A stretch of DNA of 64,000 nt from NCBI RefSeq assembly GCF_019925205.1, contig NC_083567.1, positions 5,208,001-5,272,000 on the forward strand, written 5' to 3'. The DNA comes from Metopolophium dirhodum (lineage: Eukaryota; Arthropoda; Insecta; Hemiptera; Aphididae). Made by a program: the position numbers and the translations under genes. The notes under the pieces are model-generated. The model ran no database searches, was not told where the DNA came from, and worked only from the letters and a program-made list of their open reading frames with translations. Below are positions 37,105 through 48,890 of this stretch, piece by piece. Every line of letters starts with the position of its first letter. Position 1 is the stretch's first letter.

Positions 37105-37136
<32 letters not shown>
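37105..37136. repeat. (GT)n microsatellite
   Basis: Sixteen GT units, the source of poly-His/Thr in spurious minus-strand frames. Confidence 0.95.
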
Positions 37137-37139
<3 letters not shown>

Positions 37140-39589
37140 ACTGACCGTATGTATATACGAAACATCATAATATGCACAGGTATAATATGATACTATGTAT
37201 ATACGTATTATAATATAGATATATAATATATTATATGGTTTAGCTCTGTCGGACGACGACGTGTCCCGAGGGGGTGTAATTGAAACGGACAACGGCAGCG
37301 GCGACAGGTGAAAATCTCTCTCCTAACCATGCATGTTATACATATAATGTATGTACACACACACACATATATATACGAGTATAATAGTATATAGTATATG
37401 TATTGTACTTAACTACACACAGTCCGAGGCACGCGTCGCGCGTACACATTATCGCATATATATATACATAATATACGTAGGTACGGCGGCGTTAAAATAA
37501 TAATATTATTATAATTTACTTTTTCGTGTACCTATACGCGACGAATAATATTATGATATAAACGCGCGTCCAACGAATGTTTTCCCCTCTATCCCGAGAC
37601 GTCATAGACACGTTGCACAGAACGCGCGGGCGACTGTAGTTCGTCGTTAAATTTGTATACAATTACAATAATACCTAAATACATGTATCTACATATTATT
37701 TCAGGCATCTACATCGTGTAGCTATTCAGGAATTTTTTTTTACTTTTTTGTTTGGTTGGTTGAGTTTCAGAGGTAAAAGAGCTGGAGCGACTTCTTTTGT
37801 TGGTGCGGTCTTCATAAACAGACAAGCCCGGCGATCAGCGTTGTACTAAGTACTCCCCCCCACCTCCCCAAGTATTGAAACTTTAAACTTTTAGAATTTA
37901 ATATAATATATTGTTTGTTCACTGTTATGACTAACTCGAGTTTATTTCATTGACTTGCTTCCCTAATCCCTTTGATTATTAGGTATACTAATATTATGTA
38001 GTAACAATGTACTAATTGTATATCTATATAAATACTGAACTACATAATAAATAGGTACCTACCTATATATTGTATATTACGCAGGGAGGAATGTGTGTCG
38101 TATGAGCATTAGGTGAAGCGATGGAAAAATTATCTCTTACCCTATCGCCGTGAGAAATTCGTAAATATACACTTTAATCCGAGAGAGTGTCCAGATGTAG
38201 TATTGCGATATCCAAAAAATCGAAATCTGATCGTTCATTAGGCTAAAACACCGTATGTATACGTATTTATGCATAATATCACGTGTTTCGAGTATAGATA
38301 GATACGCGTATAACATAATATTATATACATGCAGAATACGTTTTGAATATTTTCTCACTCGAGTTCGGTGTAAAATTAAAAAATACATAATAATATACAG
38401 CAGTACACTTATAATATAATATTATACACCTGCACAATAATCGCCACCTTTTTTTACCTCGATAGTATTGCGCAATCGAATTTGCGTCAGGTCTATGGAT
38501 ATTATATTATTATAATATCTTAGACCGTAATCAGCCATCTGTGGTGGCTATTTAAAATATATAATCGATATAATATAGGTAGGTATTCGGAATTTTTTTC
38601 TCAATAGTTGTATAATACACATTATACATACCGGTAACTTTTATAGCTCGTACGATATTTGCGTGCCGTGTACCCAGCTCTATCCTAATCACCTATATAT
38701 TATTTATTCGTGGATTTAGTCGTCAAGATCGTAAAACCGACGAGAATAATAATAATAATGATAATATTAATAAACCCGACTACTGCTATACGTGTATAAT
38801 ATATATTTATGAGTAGGTATCTACCACCTATTATATTATCTGTATTTAATATATACCTACATAGGTGTCATACAGTGCGTGTTTTTTTATGCATTAACAA
38901 AGATATTATACCTACCCAAACTTACCTATATATAATAATATATATATACGGACTTCACAAGAACACACTAGTATAATATATCGCTTATACCTACCTATTA
39001 TGTGTGTATATATATTATTACATTATGTGTCGGTCGCCACGCGATAATTAAATAAAATATCGAACGTGCCGATTTTTATATCGATTTAGTATAAATTGTA
39101 TAAATACCTACCTACAACGCATTTCGGTTATTTTATAGCACACGGACGGAGGTCTGTGTGGTGCAGGGGAGGACGATTCTTGTATATTTAATTGGTAAAA
39201 AATTATTTTAACGCCGAATTATATAATAAAAGCTATAAACACTTCAGCCGGACTGGAAAATATCGCGTATTAAGCGTATCATATAGGTAAGCACCTGCAG
39301 CAGTCATCGCGTTGTTCTGCCCATCGAGTCAATAAAAATTATTGGACGATGGGAAAAAAAATTAAATTATAATAACACAATACATAGGTATATACGATAA
39401 ACCTATACCTACACCTGACCTTATGGTATTATATAAGTTAAAGGGGTTAAAGTGACACACCATTACAAAGAGTACAACTGTGATTCATATTTTATTGATA
39501 TTTATAGAAAAAAAAAACTAAAAAAATTGAAAACTGAAAATGTCTGTAAACAGCTCAAAAAGAGTCAAAATATTTTCAAAATTGTATGG

Positions 39590-40023
39590 TGTTTGTTGGG
39601 TAAAAAAGCGTGAAAATTTAATGCAAGGCTTCTGATATATTGTTACAATAGCAGTTGAAAAATATTAAAAATACATTGGCACAATTTTTTTTTATAAGCA
39701 TTTAAAGTTCAAATTTTGACAACATTTATCAAATTTAAAGTTTATTAATTATTTTGTAGTTAAAAATTTATAAAATGTTCAACTTTTATAGCTAAGGATT
39801 GAAAATTTAAAACAAGGCTCTAAATAGGTTATATGGTTATAAATTACTTTATTCACAATAATATCATCAAATATTCTGGGTAATATCATAGGCTGACTGA
39901 CCGTTTTCTCTCAGAATCGTTTTTCTTATACAATGATATTATATCATTGAATTCAAATTAACACCATCCATTACAGTGACCCACTTGTAACCTACTGTAC
40001 AGCAGAGCGACATCCACTTATCC
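39590..40023 (-). repeat. Dispersed repeat, left arm of a 5.7-kb spaced inverted pair
   Basis: Nearly the reverse complement of 45692-46113. Shared strings include GCAAGGCTTCTGATATATTG, CATCCATTACAGTGACCCAC and AGCAGAGCGACATCCACTTA. The main difference is an extra AAATATTAA-like insertion near 39660. It is a truncated copy; the longer copy is 45692-47025. Confidence 0.85.
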
Positions 40024-40429
40024 CCTTTTTTTTAATTTAACTAGGCTTTTTTTTTTTATTAATTTTGACCAAGTTCTTTTTGGGAATAAATTAGGGAGGA
40101 ATGACTTACAAATTTTAAATTCATTCTTACAAATACTTTCAAATTGCGCAGGACGATTTGGAACAGTCAAAAACTTTGAAATGCCCAAATGGCCAATTTT
40201 AGCGGAAGTTAGCCATTTAAACTTTTGAGGATAATTGAAAACGGCTGTACTTACAAGTTACCAAATTGTGCTTACAAATACTTACAAATGACTTACAAAT
40301 TATTGACAAAATTTGGAGCCAACATTGTGTGGCCAACTTCATGGACCTCCAAACACCGCTCCCGTAACTATTAAAAAACTCTGGGTTGGGCGGGGGAAAC
40401 GTTTCTCCAGCCCCACACATGGTCGGGAA

Positions 40430-40923
40430 TTGACTTTTTCCAATTTTCCCAACGCCGATATTTAGTGTTTCATTGCTGCCAATCCCTGCCACCACTCCCC
40501 GAATTCCTGATCAACCACCGCCCCCGCAAAAATTAAAGACTCTGTGTGGATTGGGGAAACGACGTTTGTGAAGCTGGCCCATAGATTTTTAAAAATCTAT
40601 ACCAATATTTTGCAAGGTTTTTGCAAATTTTTGAAGTCTATTTTTAGAATTTGCATGTCTAAACTTTCACCGCGAAACTAAAAAAATAAAATTCGGACCT
40701 AATTCACGCAGCCTATAAAAAAGATAAAAAAGTATAGTTGAATAAAAATATTCTAATTTAAACAAAAAACTTTGTTGAATAAAAGAATCTAATTAGAATA
40801 AAAAAATATCTTAATTGAAAAAAAAAATTCTAAATCGTTGAGCAGGAATTCCAGGAATGGTAGCAGGAATTGGCAGGAATGGAGTACTAAATATTGGCGT
40901 TGGAAAAGGTTGAAAAATTCAAA
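40430..40923. mobile_element. Foldback repeat with about 86-bp arms
   Basis: The left arm 40430-40515 and right arm 40838-40923 are inverted copies, for example ATTTAGTGTTTCATTGCTGC against GCAGGAATGGAGTACTAAAT and GAATTCCTGATCAAC against GTTGAGCAGGAATTC. An earlier related direct segment (CACCGCTCCCGTAACTATTA at 40352, CACCGCCCCCGCAAAAATTA at 40516) suggests internal duplication. The minus-strand frames 40217-40495 and 40789-41064 are by-products of these repeats. Confidence 0.6.
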
Positions 40924-40945
40924 TGGGGGGTGGTGAAGAAATGTA

Positions 40946-42545
40946 AGTCTTAGGTACATATTTTTTTTTTTATTATTACTATTAATTAACCCACGGCAAC
41001 TTAATCCACTGGGTGGTTTTCTAACTGTTGGGGATTGTAAGATCCCTATGTTTTTAGAGGGCACCCATATAGGTATCTGTCATGCCCGGGTCTCGGATGC
41101 CGGCACTTCTCTCCGGACACCGTGACTTGCCCGAATAAAAATGCCGCCCGCGGTCAAGGTCTTAAACCGGCATCGGTGCACGTCGCTTTATATTAATATA
41201 AAGTATAAAGAAATATGGCATATTAAAATGTATTATTAAATTATTTTTTTAAAACAACAAACACTTATAAACACAGTTATTGTTACCACAATTAAATTTA
41301 TAATTTGCAATCTTGATATTATATGCTGAACATATTTTTTATGTTAACACTTAATGACGAATACCAATAATCTGAGTGACATCAGCATTCGTTGAATATA
41401 CTCCAGTTTTTTGTTCTTATATCAAAATTAGGTCCAAAATCAAGAAATACTAAAAATTAGGTAAGTATAGTAGAAAATTATAAAATGAATCAGTGCAATA
41501 CATTGTCTGTTTATTATAATATATATTTAACTGAAGCAAAACTGAAAACGATAGAAAGACATATTAGTTTTAATCCGGGCAAAGTCAGTTAATATAACCA
41601 GAAATAATATAAAATACGCACCTTATCCATATAATAATATCAATATAATGTTATTATATTTTAATATTTATGTTCAGCTGATGTGTTCCTACATAATTTT
41701 ATAGTGTAGGTGTATTCTAATCGTTTCTGTAAAAAAGTAGGTCCAGTATGATACGAGTGTGTTTTTAAAATAATAATATTATGTATAGGTACCTCCTACT
41801 TCATATAATAATTATCAAGTGTACGAATAATAATAATAATTATTATTATTATTATTATATTAAGGATAAAGCTCGCTCGCGCTCGTAATATGTATATATA
41901 AGAATATATAATAATATATATGGAGACGTTTGATGTCAGACGTTTGCGTCGCGCACTGACGGAATAAATTTAAATTTTACGACATTTTCGCGTGTCTGTT
42001 GCAGTGTACGCAAAAATAAATCTATTAACAGATCTGCGCGAATGGAAACGAAAAATGCGATGAATACGATTTTACATAAAACCCTGTGAACAGGAAAAAA
42101 AATTAATTATGAGAAATTCGAGATCGGCTGACGAATAAATTAAACAGGAATATTAAAAAAAAAAAAAATAATCGACATCGCGTGTGTGATTGGAAAAAAT
42201 TAATATCGCACACGCATAACATAATAATAACGATATATATGGGTAGGGACAGTGAATATTATAATATCATTACATACGATATAGAAACACACACTTGTGC
42301 ATAATTTATATAATATCATAATATATTTATTGACACGTATATAGATACAGCTAAATGACGTTTTACCGAGGCCGTCCTGCCCAGGGCACATTTTCACGCG
42401 AGGTCTCGCAATATAGTAATGATAGATACGTGCTTCATATAATTCTTTACGCAATAGCTTTTTCAATTCTACTTACAATTCGGTATATTTTACGGTTCGA
42501 TGTTCACCTAACCTCAAACCTAAAACCACGTTATTGTTTTACAAG
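40946..42545. other. AT-rich sequence with a short GC-rich island
   Basis: The island 41075-41190 begins TGTCATGCCCGGGTCTCGGA and contains CCGAATAAAAATGCCG. A TG start and internal AATAAA could indicate part of an LTR, but no second LTR, primer-binding site or target duplication was found. The rest is AT-rich with an ATT run near 41828-41858. Confidence 0.35.
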
Positions 42546-43085
42546 CAGTGTTGGGAAAAGATAACCAACAAATCATCTGGATAAGATAAAATATAACATC
42601 ATTTTTTATCTAGATAAAGATAAAAATACACATACATTTATCTAGATAAAAAAACAGATAATTTTTTTTAAAATTATATTATAAATAATGTAATTTATTA
42701 TTAATTACTAATTAGATAATATTCATTAATTAATAAAATAATAAATCCTTAAAGTCATTTCTCAACTAAAATAATATAAAATTTTAATTTTTAATACAAC
42801 TTGAATAAAAATAAAATAACAATATAAAACTGACAATATTTCAGCAAACATTTCTTTTTTTAACTATAATAATATTGGAATTTGGAATCACTACTCGGTT
42901 CTCGTAAATTATTGGCTATTTCAGTATTTGAAAATATTCTTATTATTATATTATTTATCTAGATAAATTACCATAGATAACCATTACATTTATCTAGATG
43001 AGATAATTAGATGATTTGATTATTTTTATCTAGATAAGATAATTAAAGAAATAAAATAATTTTATCTAGATAATTCCCTATACGG
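42546..43085. mobile_element. 540-bp hAT-type MITE with 8-bp target duplication TTTACAAG
   Basis: Flanked on both sides by the identical octamer TTTACAAG (42538-42545 and 43086-43093), the duplication length typical of hAT transposons. The left end is CAGTGTTGGGAAAAGATAAC and the right end, reverse-complemented, is CCGTATAGGGAATTATCTAG, giving imperfect TIRs. Six ATCTAGAT cores (in TTATCTAGATAA-like contexts) lie near both ends, at about 42608, 42640, 42957, 42994, 43028 and 43065. They are the kind of subterminal repeats bound by hAT transposases. There is no reading frame, so it would depend on a transposase elsewhere. Confidence 0.85.
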
Positions 43086-43093
43086 TTTACAAG

Positions 43094-45691
43094 TGGAAAA
43101 ATTGTGAATACTGGACGGCCACCCTACGGGATAGAATATAAGGCAAATCGCAATACGACGCAGCAGACTGGACACTGTAATTAGCTATTTATTATGTTAT
43201 TATATTATTTATCATGCTTTATTATAGTATAATGTCCTGTTTTATTCATTATCATTCAGTGAACGCCCTAAGTCATATTTCTAAATCTCTAACCACTCAC
43301 ACCAAGAACGATCTTCCCGTTCAACCTGTCTATAAAATGTTACAAAACTCCTTCGTAAACATTTTTTTTTTTTTACTGTCCTGTACGAAATGTTTGCGTT
43401 TGTGTATGACGAGTGTGTGATGCCGGCCAGCGATAGTGTTGGGCATGGAGATGAAATGGTAACGTTTGAGGGGAAGAAAATTCGCGCAATACAAATAATA
43501 CGAGGATGTTGTGCCGCAAAAAATGTTAATTTTCATACAATATCTACTAAATCACCGAAATCCGCTTGACACTGAATTACCATCTGCCTCTATCACGGGT
43601 GGCGTTAATCTATCAAATAAGCTTAAGCTATAATATAGACGTCATATTATAGTACCTACTTACTACTTTACTACTTATATAATATTATTTATTATATATT
43701 ATAAATACTGAAAATTGAAAATACTTAATAAGTATACTTATAAATTATAAAACATAATAAGTCTAAATACATGAAATTATCTTACTTGCAGGTTTAGCCA
43801 TCTCTTTTAGCTTATATATCTATGTGCTGAGGCTGACCCAGACTTAGGTATATTAAAATAATGTCTTACTATCACTCGGACCCAATAACATTTCTATAAA
43901 GCTTAACAGTGATGATACATTGAGGTACTCGCATAAAACTATTCAGATCTATGTCCAGAGAAATAAAATCGTTTGCTAATAATTGCATTCATTGTAGTTG
44001 TAGTGTGTATCTAAGAATCGAAACCGGTGTAATGGTTTTATGATGAAGATAAAAAGAACACTTACTTCATAAAGTAAAAATAAATTAAGGCAAGTTAAAA
44101 AGAATCTTGGAAAACTTTTAGAAACTGAAAATTAGAACAGAGATTGGAAAAATATAAATGTTATTCATGAAAGTTAAAACCGATGAATATATTATTTAAA
44201 TATATTGAACAAAATTTAATAACAACGTTAATAAAAAACAAACCGTTATAATAATAATATATGGTTACCTAGTTCAAACATATTGATAAGCCAGCATATT
44301 ATATTATTTATTAGGAGGAATAGCCTTCATCTAGGATCGTCCATCCTTAGAACTATAGCGGGATCCAAGGCAAATAAAAATTCATGAGACTAAAATTTCA
44401 GATTAATTTTAATAGTTAAACATCTATCTATTGTATTAGATATCTTGTAAAATTGTGACCATATTAGTATCACATATAGATACCTATATATAAGTATATT
44501 ATAACTGTCGCCTGCCGAGAACGCATAGATAAATTCGAGGATAAATTAAGTTTGGAAAAAAATTAAACAAAACGTACAATATTGTACTTATAATATTTCT
44601 ATATATATTTTTTTCATTAAGAGCGCAATAAATAGGTTATTGTAGATACCTACTAATCGTATAATTGAATTATAAAAGTCATTGTGAACGTCAAGAATTA
44701 TTAAGGTTACGCACAAAAGTCAGTTTCAATACAATATATATTTATTTACAAAAATTGTAATATTATTATTGTTTACCGCTGAAGTGTGTCACGAATCACG
44801 ATGAACGTTTGATAAAATAATAATAATAATTGTGTATGATGGAATATTTTGTAATGGACATAGCGACGTTTGGCTTAATCTGTAAATCGACAACACACAC
44901 ATATATATATCAATGAGCTGCCCACAATATAACTCAATATAAATGTTCAAAATCAGTAACAATATCTTGTGGCCATTGTTTGAAGTCGCGCGTCCATAAA
45001 ATATAATATATAAATTAAACGTTCAACAAAAATATATAGACTTGCGTATAATATAATACATATAGAAAACCAACTGCTGAAGGTATTTGCTGATTTGCGC
45101 GGTATATATGTTGTGTATATAATATATTATAGCACGTTGGTCGGAAAAACGCGATAAAAAAAAAAAAAAAAAATAAAAAACCGTTTGACGATGAAATCAC
45201 ACGGATTGCAAACATTTTTTCACTCGTATATGGGTGTATATTTATTATTTTTTTTTTCACCTATCGTTCGAGGTGTATCCGACTCTTAGATCACATATTA
45301 ATATATCATTATTATTATTTATACGTACGATCTTAGATCCGACCGCATACCTAAATAACGCTTTTCAGTTTCTGTCTATGAACACGCTTACACGCGATGA
45401 CGTTCAAACCGTACAATAATAATATACAATGCGATTCACCCCGATATTCGCTCCCATTATTTCCTTCTTCAGTATATTATAAAATTAATTTGTTCAAAAT
45501 CTAATTGATCTATTCATAATCTAATACCCGTCTGAAGTATACTTACTTAAAGACCAAACTTAATTTGTTCGAATGAGAACCGCCCTTTTAATGCAATAAA
45601 TTGTTGTTAACAGATTATTTTTTTTCAATTTTTTTTTGATTTAACCAGTTCAACAGTAAAAAAGGGGCGGTTCTTACAAGGTTAAAAATGT
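43094..45691. other. AT-rich sequence, no gene seen
   Basis: The overlapping frames 43214-43420 plus and 43330-43536 minus show no recognisable domain. A long A run lies near 45156-45172. Confidence 0.55.
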
Positions 45692-47025
45692 GGATAAGTG
45701 GATGTCGCTCTGCTGTACAGTAGGTTACAAGTGGGTCACTGTAATGGATGGTGTTAAATTTGAATTCAATGATATAATATCATTGTATAAGAAAAACGAT
45801 TCTGAGAGAAAACGGTCAGTCAGCCTATGATATTACCCAGAATATTTGATGATATTATTGTGAATAAAGTAATTTATAACCATATAACCTATTTAGAGCC
45901 TTGTTTTAAATTTTCAATCCTTAGCTATAAAAGTTGAACATTTTATAAATTTTTAACTACAAAATAGTTATTAAACTTTAAATTTGATAAATTTTGTCAA
46001 AATTTGAACTTTAAATTCTTATAAAAAAAAAATTGTGTCAATGTATATTCAACTGCTATTGTAACAATATATCAGAAGCCTTGCATTAAATTTTCACGCT
46101 TTTTTACCCAACAAATAACATTCTATTGATAATTTAAAATTTGTTTTTTTATTTATTTTTATTTTTTTAAATTTATTAATTTGAAATTGTCCGTAAAAAG
46201 CTGAAAAAAAGTCAAATTATTTTCAAAATGTTATCGTGTATAGAAAATGCTAATACAAACATTCAGTGAAATTTTCAAGTATCTATAGTCATAAGTTTTT
46301 TAATTACAACAAAATAAAAAAATCGTTACATGAAATATCGAGTGAATATCAAATGTTGGAAAAATATGAATTTCAAACGCTCATAGAAATTTAATTTGAC
46401 TTTCTTGTTGACATTTTTTTCTTGATAAAGGTAGACAAACTTATGGATAATCTTGTATCACATTTTCAAATCTTAGATTTAAAACAAAAAAATTTTATGA
46501 ATTCTCAACTCAAAATAATTTGCTAGTTTTGTGATTTTTCCGTATTTTGTCAATATTTGAACTTTAAATGCTTATAAATAAAAACTGTGACTAAGGATTT
46601 TTAATTTTTTTTATCTGCCTTTGAAACAATAACCTAGGAACCTTGTATTATTAGCTCAAAATAAGTCAAAATATTTGGAAAATGCTAATATAAACATTCA
46701 GTCAAAATTTCATGTACCTATGGTCATTTGTTTTAGAGTTGCACCAAAAACCAAAATCGATTTTCTCGAAAACAGATTTTGCGTAAAAATTCCCGTCTTT
46801 CCTTAATTTTTCTTTTGTTTTTCACGTCGCTTTTGAAAACTACTGGGAAATTTTTACTGTTGACCCCCCCCCCAAAGTACCAACTAAATTCACTTTCCTA
46901 TCAGAAAAGTTAATGTTGAAGAAAATCCAAGCACTTTTACTGTCCTAAAAGGTAATGACAGACAAAAAAAAAAACACACATCATTGTAAAATCAATACAT
47001 CCATCGCTTCGCTCAGAATCTAAAA
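45692..47025 (+). repeat. 1.3-kb copy of an abundant dispersed repeat
   Basis: Begins GGATAAGTGGATGTCGCTCT, includes AACGATTCTGAGAGAAAACG near 45796, GGAAATTTTTACTGTTGACC near 46847 and a C run near 46866, and ends GCTTCGCTCAGAATCTAAAA at 47006-47025. Its left 420 bases are inverted at 39590-40023. The end motif is inverted again at 47703-47720, starting another copy. Internal modules repeat, for example TTGAACTTTAAAT near 46007 and 46557, and CTAATACAAACATTCAGT near 46248 with CTAATATAAACATTCAGT near 46684. I recall this family from aphid DNA; its class is unknown to me. Confidence 0.7.
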
Positions 47026-47702
47026 TGAGACACTCCTTTAATCATATATACAAATCTTAGAATCCAAAAATAGGTATGGTCTTTAAGTAAACCAATTAAT
47101 TCCAAAAATCAGAGTAATTTGAATAAACACTTGAGTTGTGAGTTGTGATTTATAAGTGCTCGCTTTGAAATGAATTTCTCGATACCATTATAGCTATATA
47201 TTATTAGTTATTAAGTTTACTTATATATTTTGCATTAGCTTGGATGGCGTATAAAATTAAAAACTGTAAACATGGTCTCGTGAATAAAAACATCAAATCA
47301 AAATCCAAACCATTGGCAACAAGAAATGAGCAAAAATAAATAATAATAACATTTTTCAAAACTATATTTTATTATTAATAATAAAAAATAAAATGAAAAT
47401 TGGTGTCAATTTTTTTTTTTGGATGACCGGCACAACGATATCTGTCGATTCCGACATGGTACCTAATACCTATGTAATAATATAATATTATATGTTATTA
47501 AAAATTATAATTTGGTCATCACACGCGACGTTATGACCTCAAGTATAAATAAATAATAAACAATAATGACTTCGAGCGACAACAACGAAATAAAACAACA
47601 TCGTGACAATAATGTTGGAACGTCGATTTGTGAAAACTAACTACAACTAAGTATGAAAACGGATTTCCGGTAAATCCCCTGTCTGCAGCAGCGTACCTAT
47701 AA
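47026..47702. other. AT-rich spacer between two repeat copies, no gene seen
   Basis: Low-complexity AT-rich sequence lying between the outward-facing ends of two copies of the same repeat family. Confidence 0.5.
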
Positions 47703-48010
47703 TTTTAGATTCTGAGCGGAGCCAGATAGCCATTTTTGAGCTATTTATAGACATTTAAATTTTGGTAGTTTTTGTTGTTGTAATTTGGTTAAGAACATTC
47801 GTAAAAACTTGAAATTTGGGTTGTTTACTTATATTAGCCTTACCTACCCATGGTAAAATTTTCAAAACATTTGAGTGACTAATGAGCTTTTTCTTTTATT
47901 TTATATTTTTTTTTTTCATTTTTATGATATTTCCTAATTGTATTTCCTAATTATATAATTAATTATCTATTTATATAAATCGTTCTTAAGCTGTTCTCAA
48001 AACGCTTTGT
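47703..48010 (-). repeat. Further copy of the same repeat family, opposite orientation
   Basis: Starts TTTTAGATTCTGAGCGGAGC, the inverted form of the end at 47006-47025, then diverges (ATTTTTGAGCTATTTATAGA). The right boundary near 48010 is uncertain. Confidence 0.5.
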
Positions 48011-48193
48011 TTATCACCATGGAAACGAATAAAATTAAATTTGGTACCTTCGCATGAGAAAAACGAAAAACGAAATAATAATAATATTATTATATTCCTC
48101 GTTTGCGGGTCGAAGATTATAATATTATATACCAACCACGTATCTGTCATTGTGGTAATAGGTACGTAGGCTACCGCGGTATAAAGGTTACCT

Positions 48194-48284
48194 TAAAGGT
48201 ACGTTTTCCCTGCGGCGTCTAGCGTCATTACTACCAGTCCGGACATAGTTCCACTGTTTGACGCTGCAGGGAAACCGTACCTTA
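48194..48284. repeat. 91-base hairpin with about 22-bp stem
   Basis: AAGGTACGTTTTCCCTGCGG with CGTC at the left pairs with GACGCTGCAGGGAAACCGTA with CCTT at the right, around a loop of about 40 bases. The core CTGCAGGGAAACCGT recurs at 48538-48552. This could be the end pair of a tiny MITE or a structured RNA; neither is shown. Confidence 0.6.
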
Positions 48285-48299
48285 ACTTGTGAAATTTTG

Positions 48300-48890
48300 T
48301 TTAAATGAAAAAATATATTTAAAAGTAATTACCGTCAGACGTTTCGTCGTCGTCGTCCGTTAACTATCAGCGGTGTTCTTCGCAAATGCGTGTCGCACGT
48401 ATACTGTTGCAGTTCTTGGACATCGCCAGCGATCTCGTCGATTTTCGTTTGGCCATAATATGTTGTCAGACAGTTGTAGTTGTGCGGTGGTGGACGCAGC
48501 TAGTCAACAAATATTAACGGCCCGTCTGCGGATATCCCTGCAGGGAAACCGTCGACGTCATCGAAAACAAAAATGTCATCGAAAACAACACACGGATGAC
48601 ACGTAATTATGACGACGTTGCGTTTTGCTCACGGATACATAAATAAACATAATAGATACCTGCCATGACAACTTGAACCGTGGTTACCGGAAAATAATAA
48701 TTTTGAAATGAACCAATTGTTTGCGCCGCAGTATCAATATCATACTATGTTATCATTTTCACGTTAGCGTAACGGTCTGTATCGTTTCTCAGCGGCGCGT
48801 TCGGGTGCAGCGCTAGTTATCAGTTACCATAGAGTAATACTCTATGTCAGGTACACCGTCCGCCGGCTACTGATAATAGCTGTTACGCTT
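48300..48890. promoter_or_regulatory. CpG-richer island, possible promoter or 5' exon
   Basis: Less AT-rich than its surroundings, with TCGTCGTCGTCGTCC near 48345 and a perfect-stem palindrome CATAGAGTAATACTCTATG at 48828-48846 nested in a wider imperfect hairpin (48811-48892). The frame 48373-48606 has no recognisable domain. The gene, if any, would lie outside what I can recognise. Confidence 0.2.

Larger units (their letters stand above)
36231..39589. other. AT-rich sequence with microsatellites, no gene seen
   Basis: Frames 36434-36820, 36376-36621 and 36815-37292 overlap on both strands and span TAT and GT runs; none has a recognisable domain. The sequence 37560-37860 is slightly GC-richer. 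Confidence 0.5.

Noticed and set aside
36434..37292. Several frames of 66-128 codons on both strands
   Set aside because: Driven by TAT and GT microsatellites; no recognisable motif.
41075..41190. Possible LTR (TG start, internal AATAAA)
   Set aside because: No second LTR, no primer-binding site and no target duplication were found.
42600..43075. Regularly repeated TTATCTAGATAA motif, considered as a CRISPR-like array
   Set aside because: Spacing is irregular, the motif is short and palindromic, and it lies inside a hAT MITE of a eukaryote.
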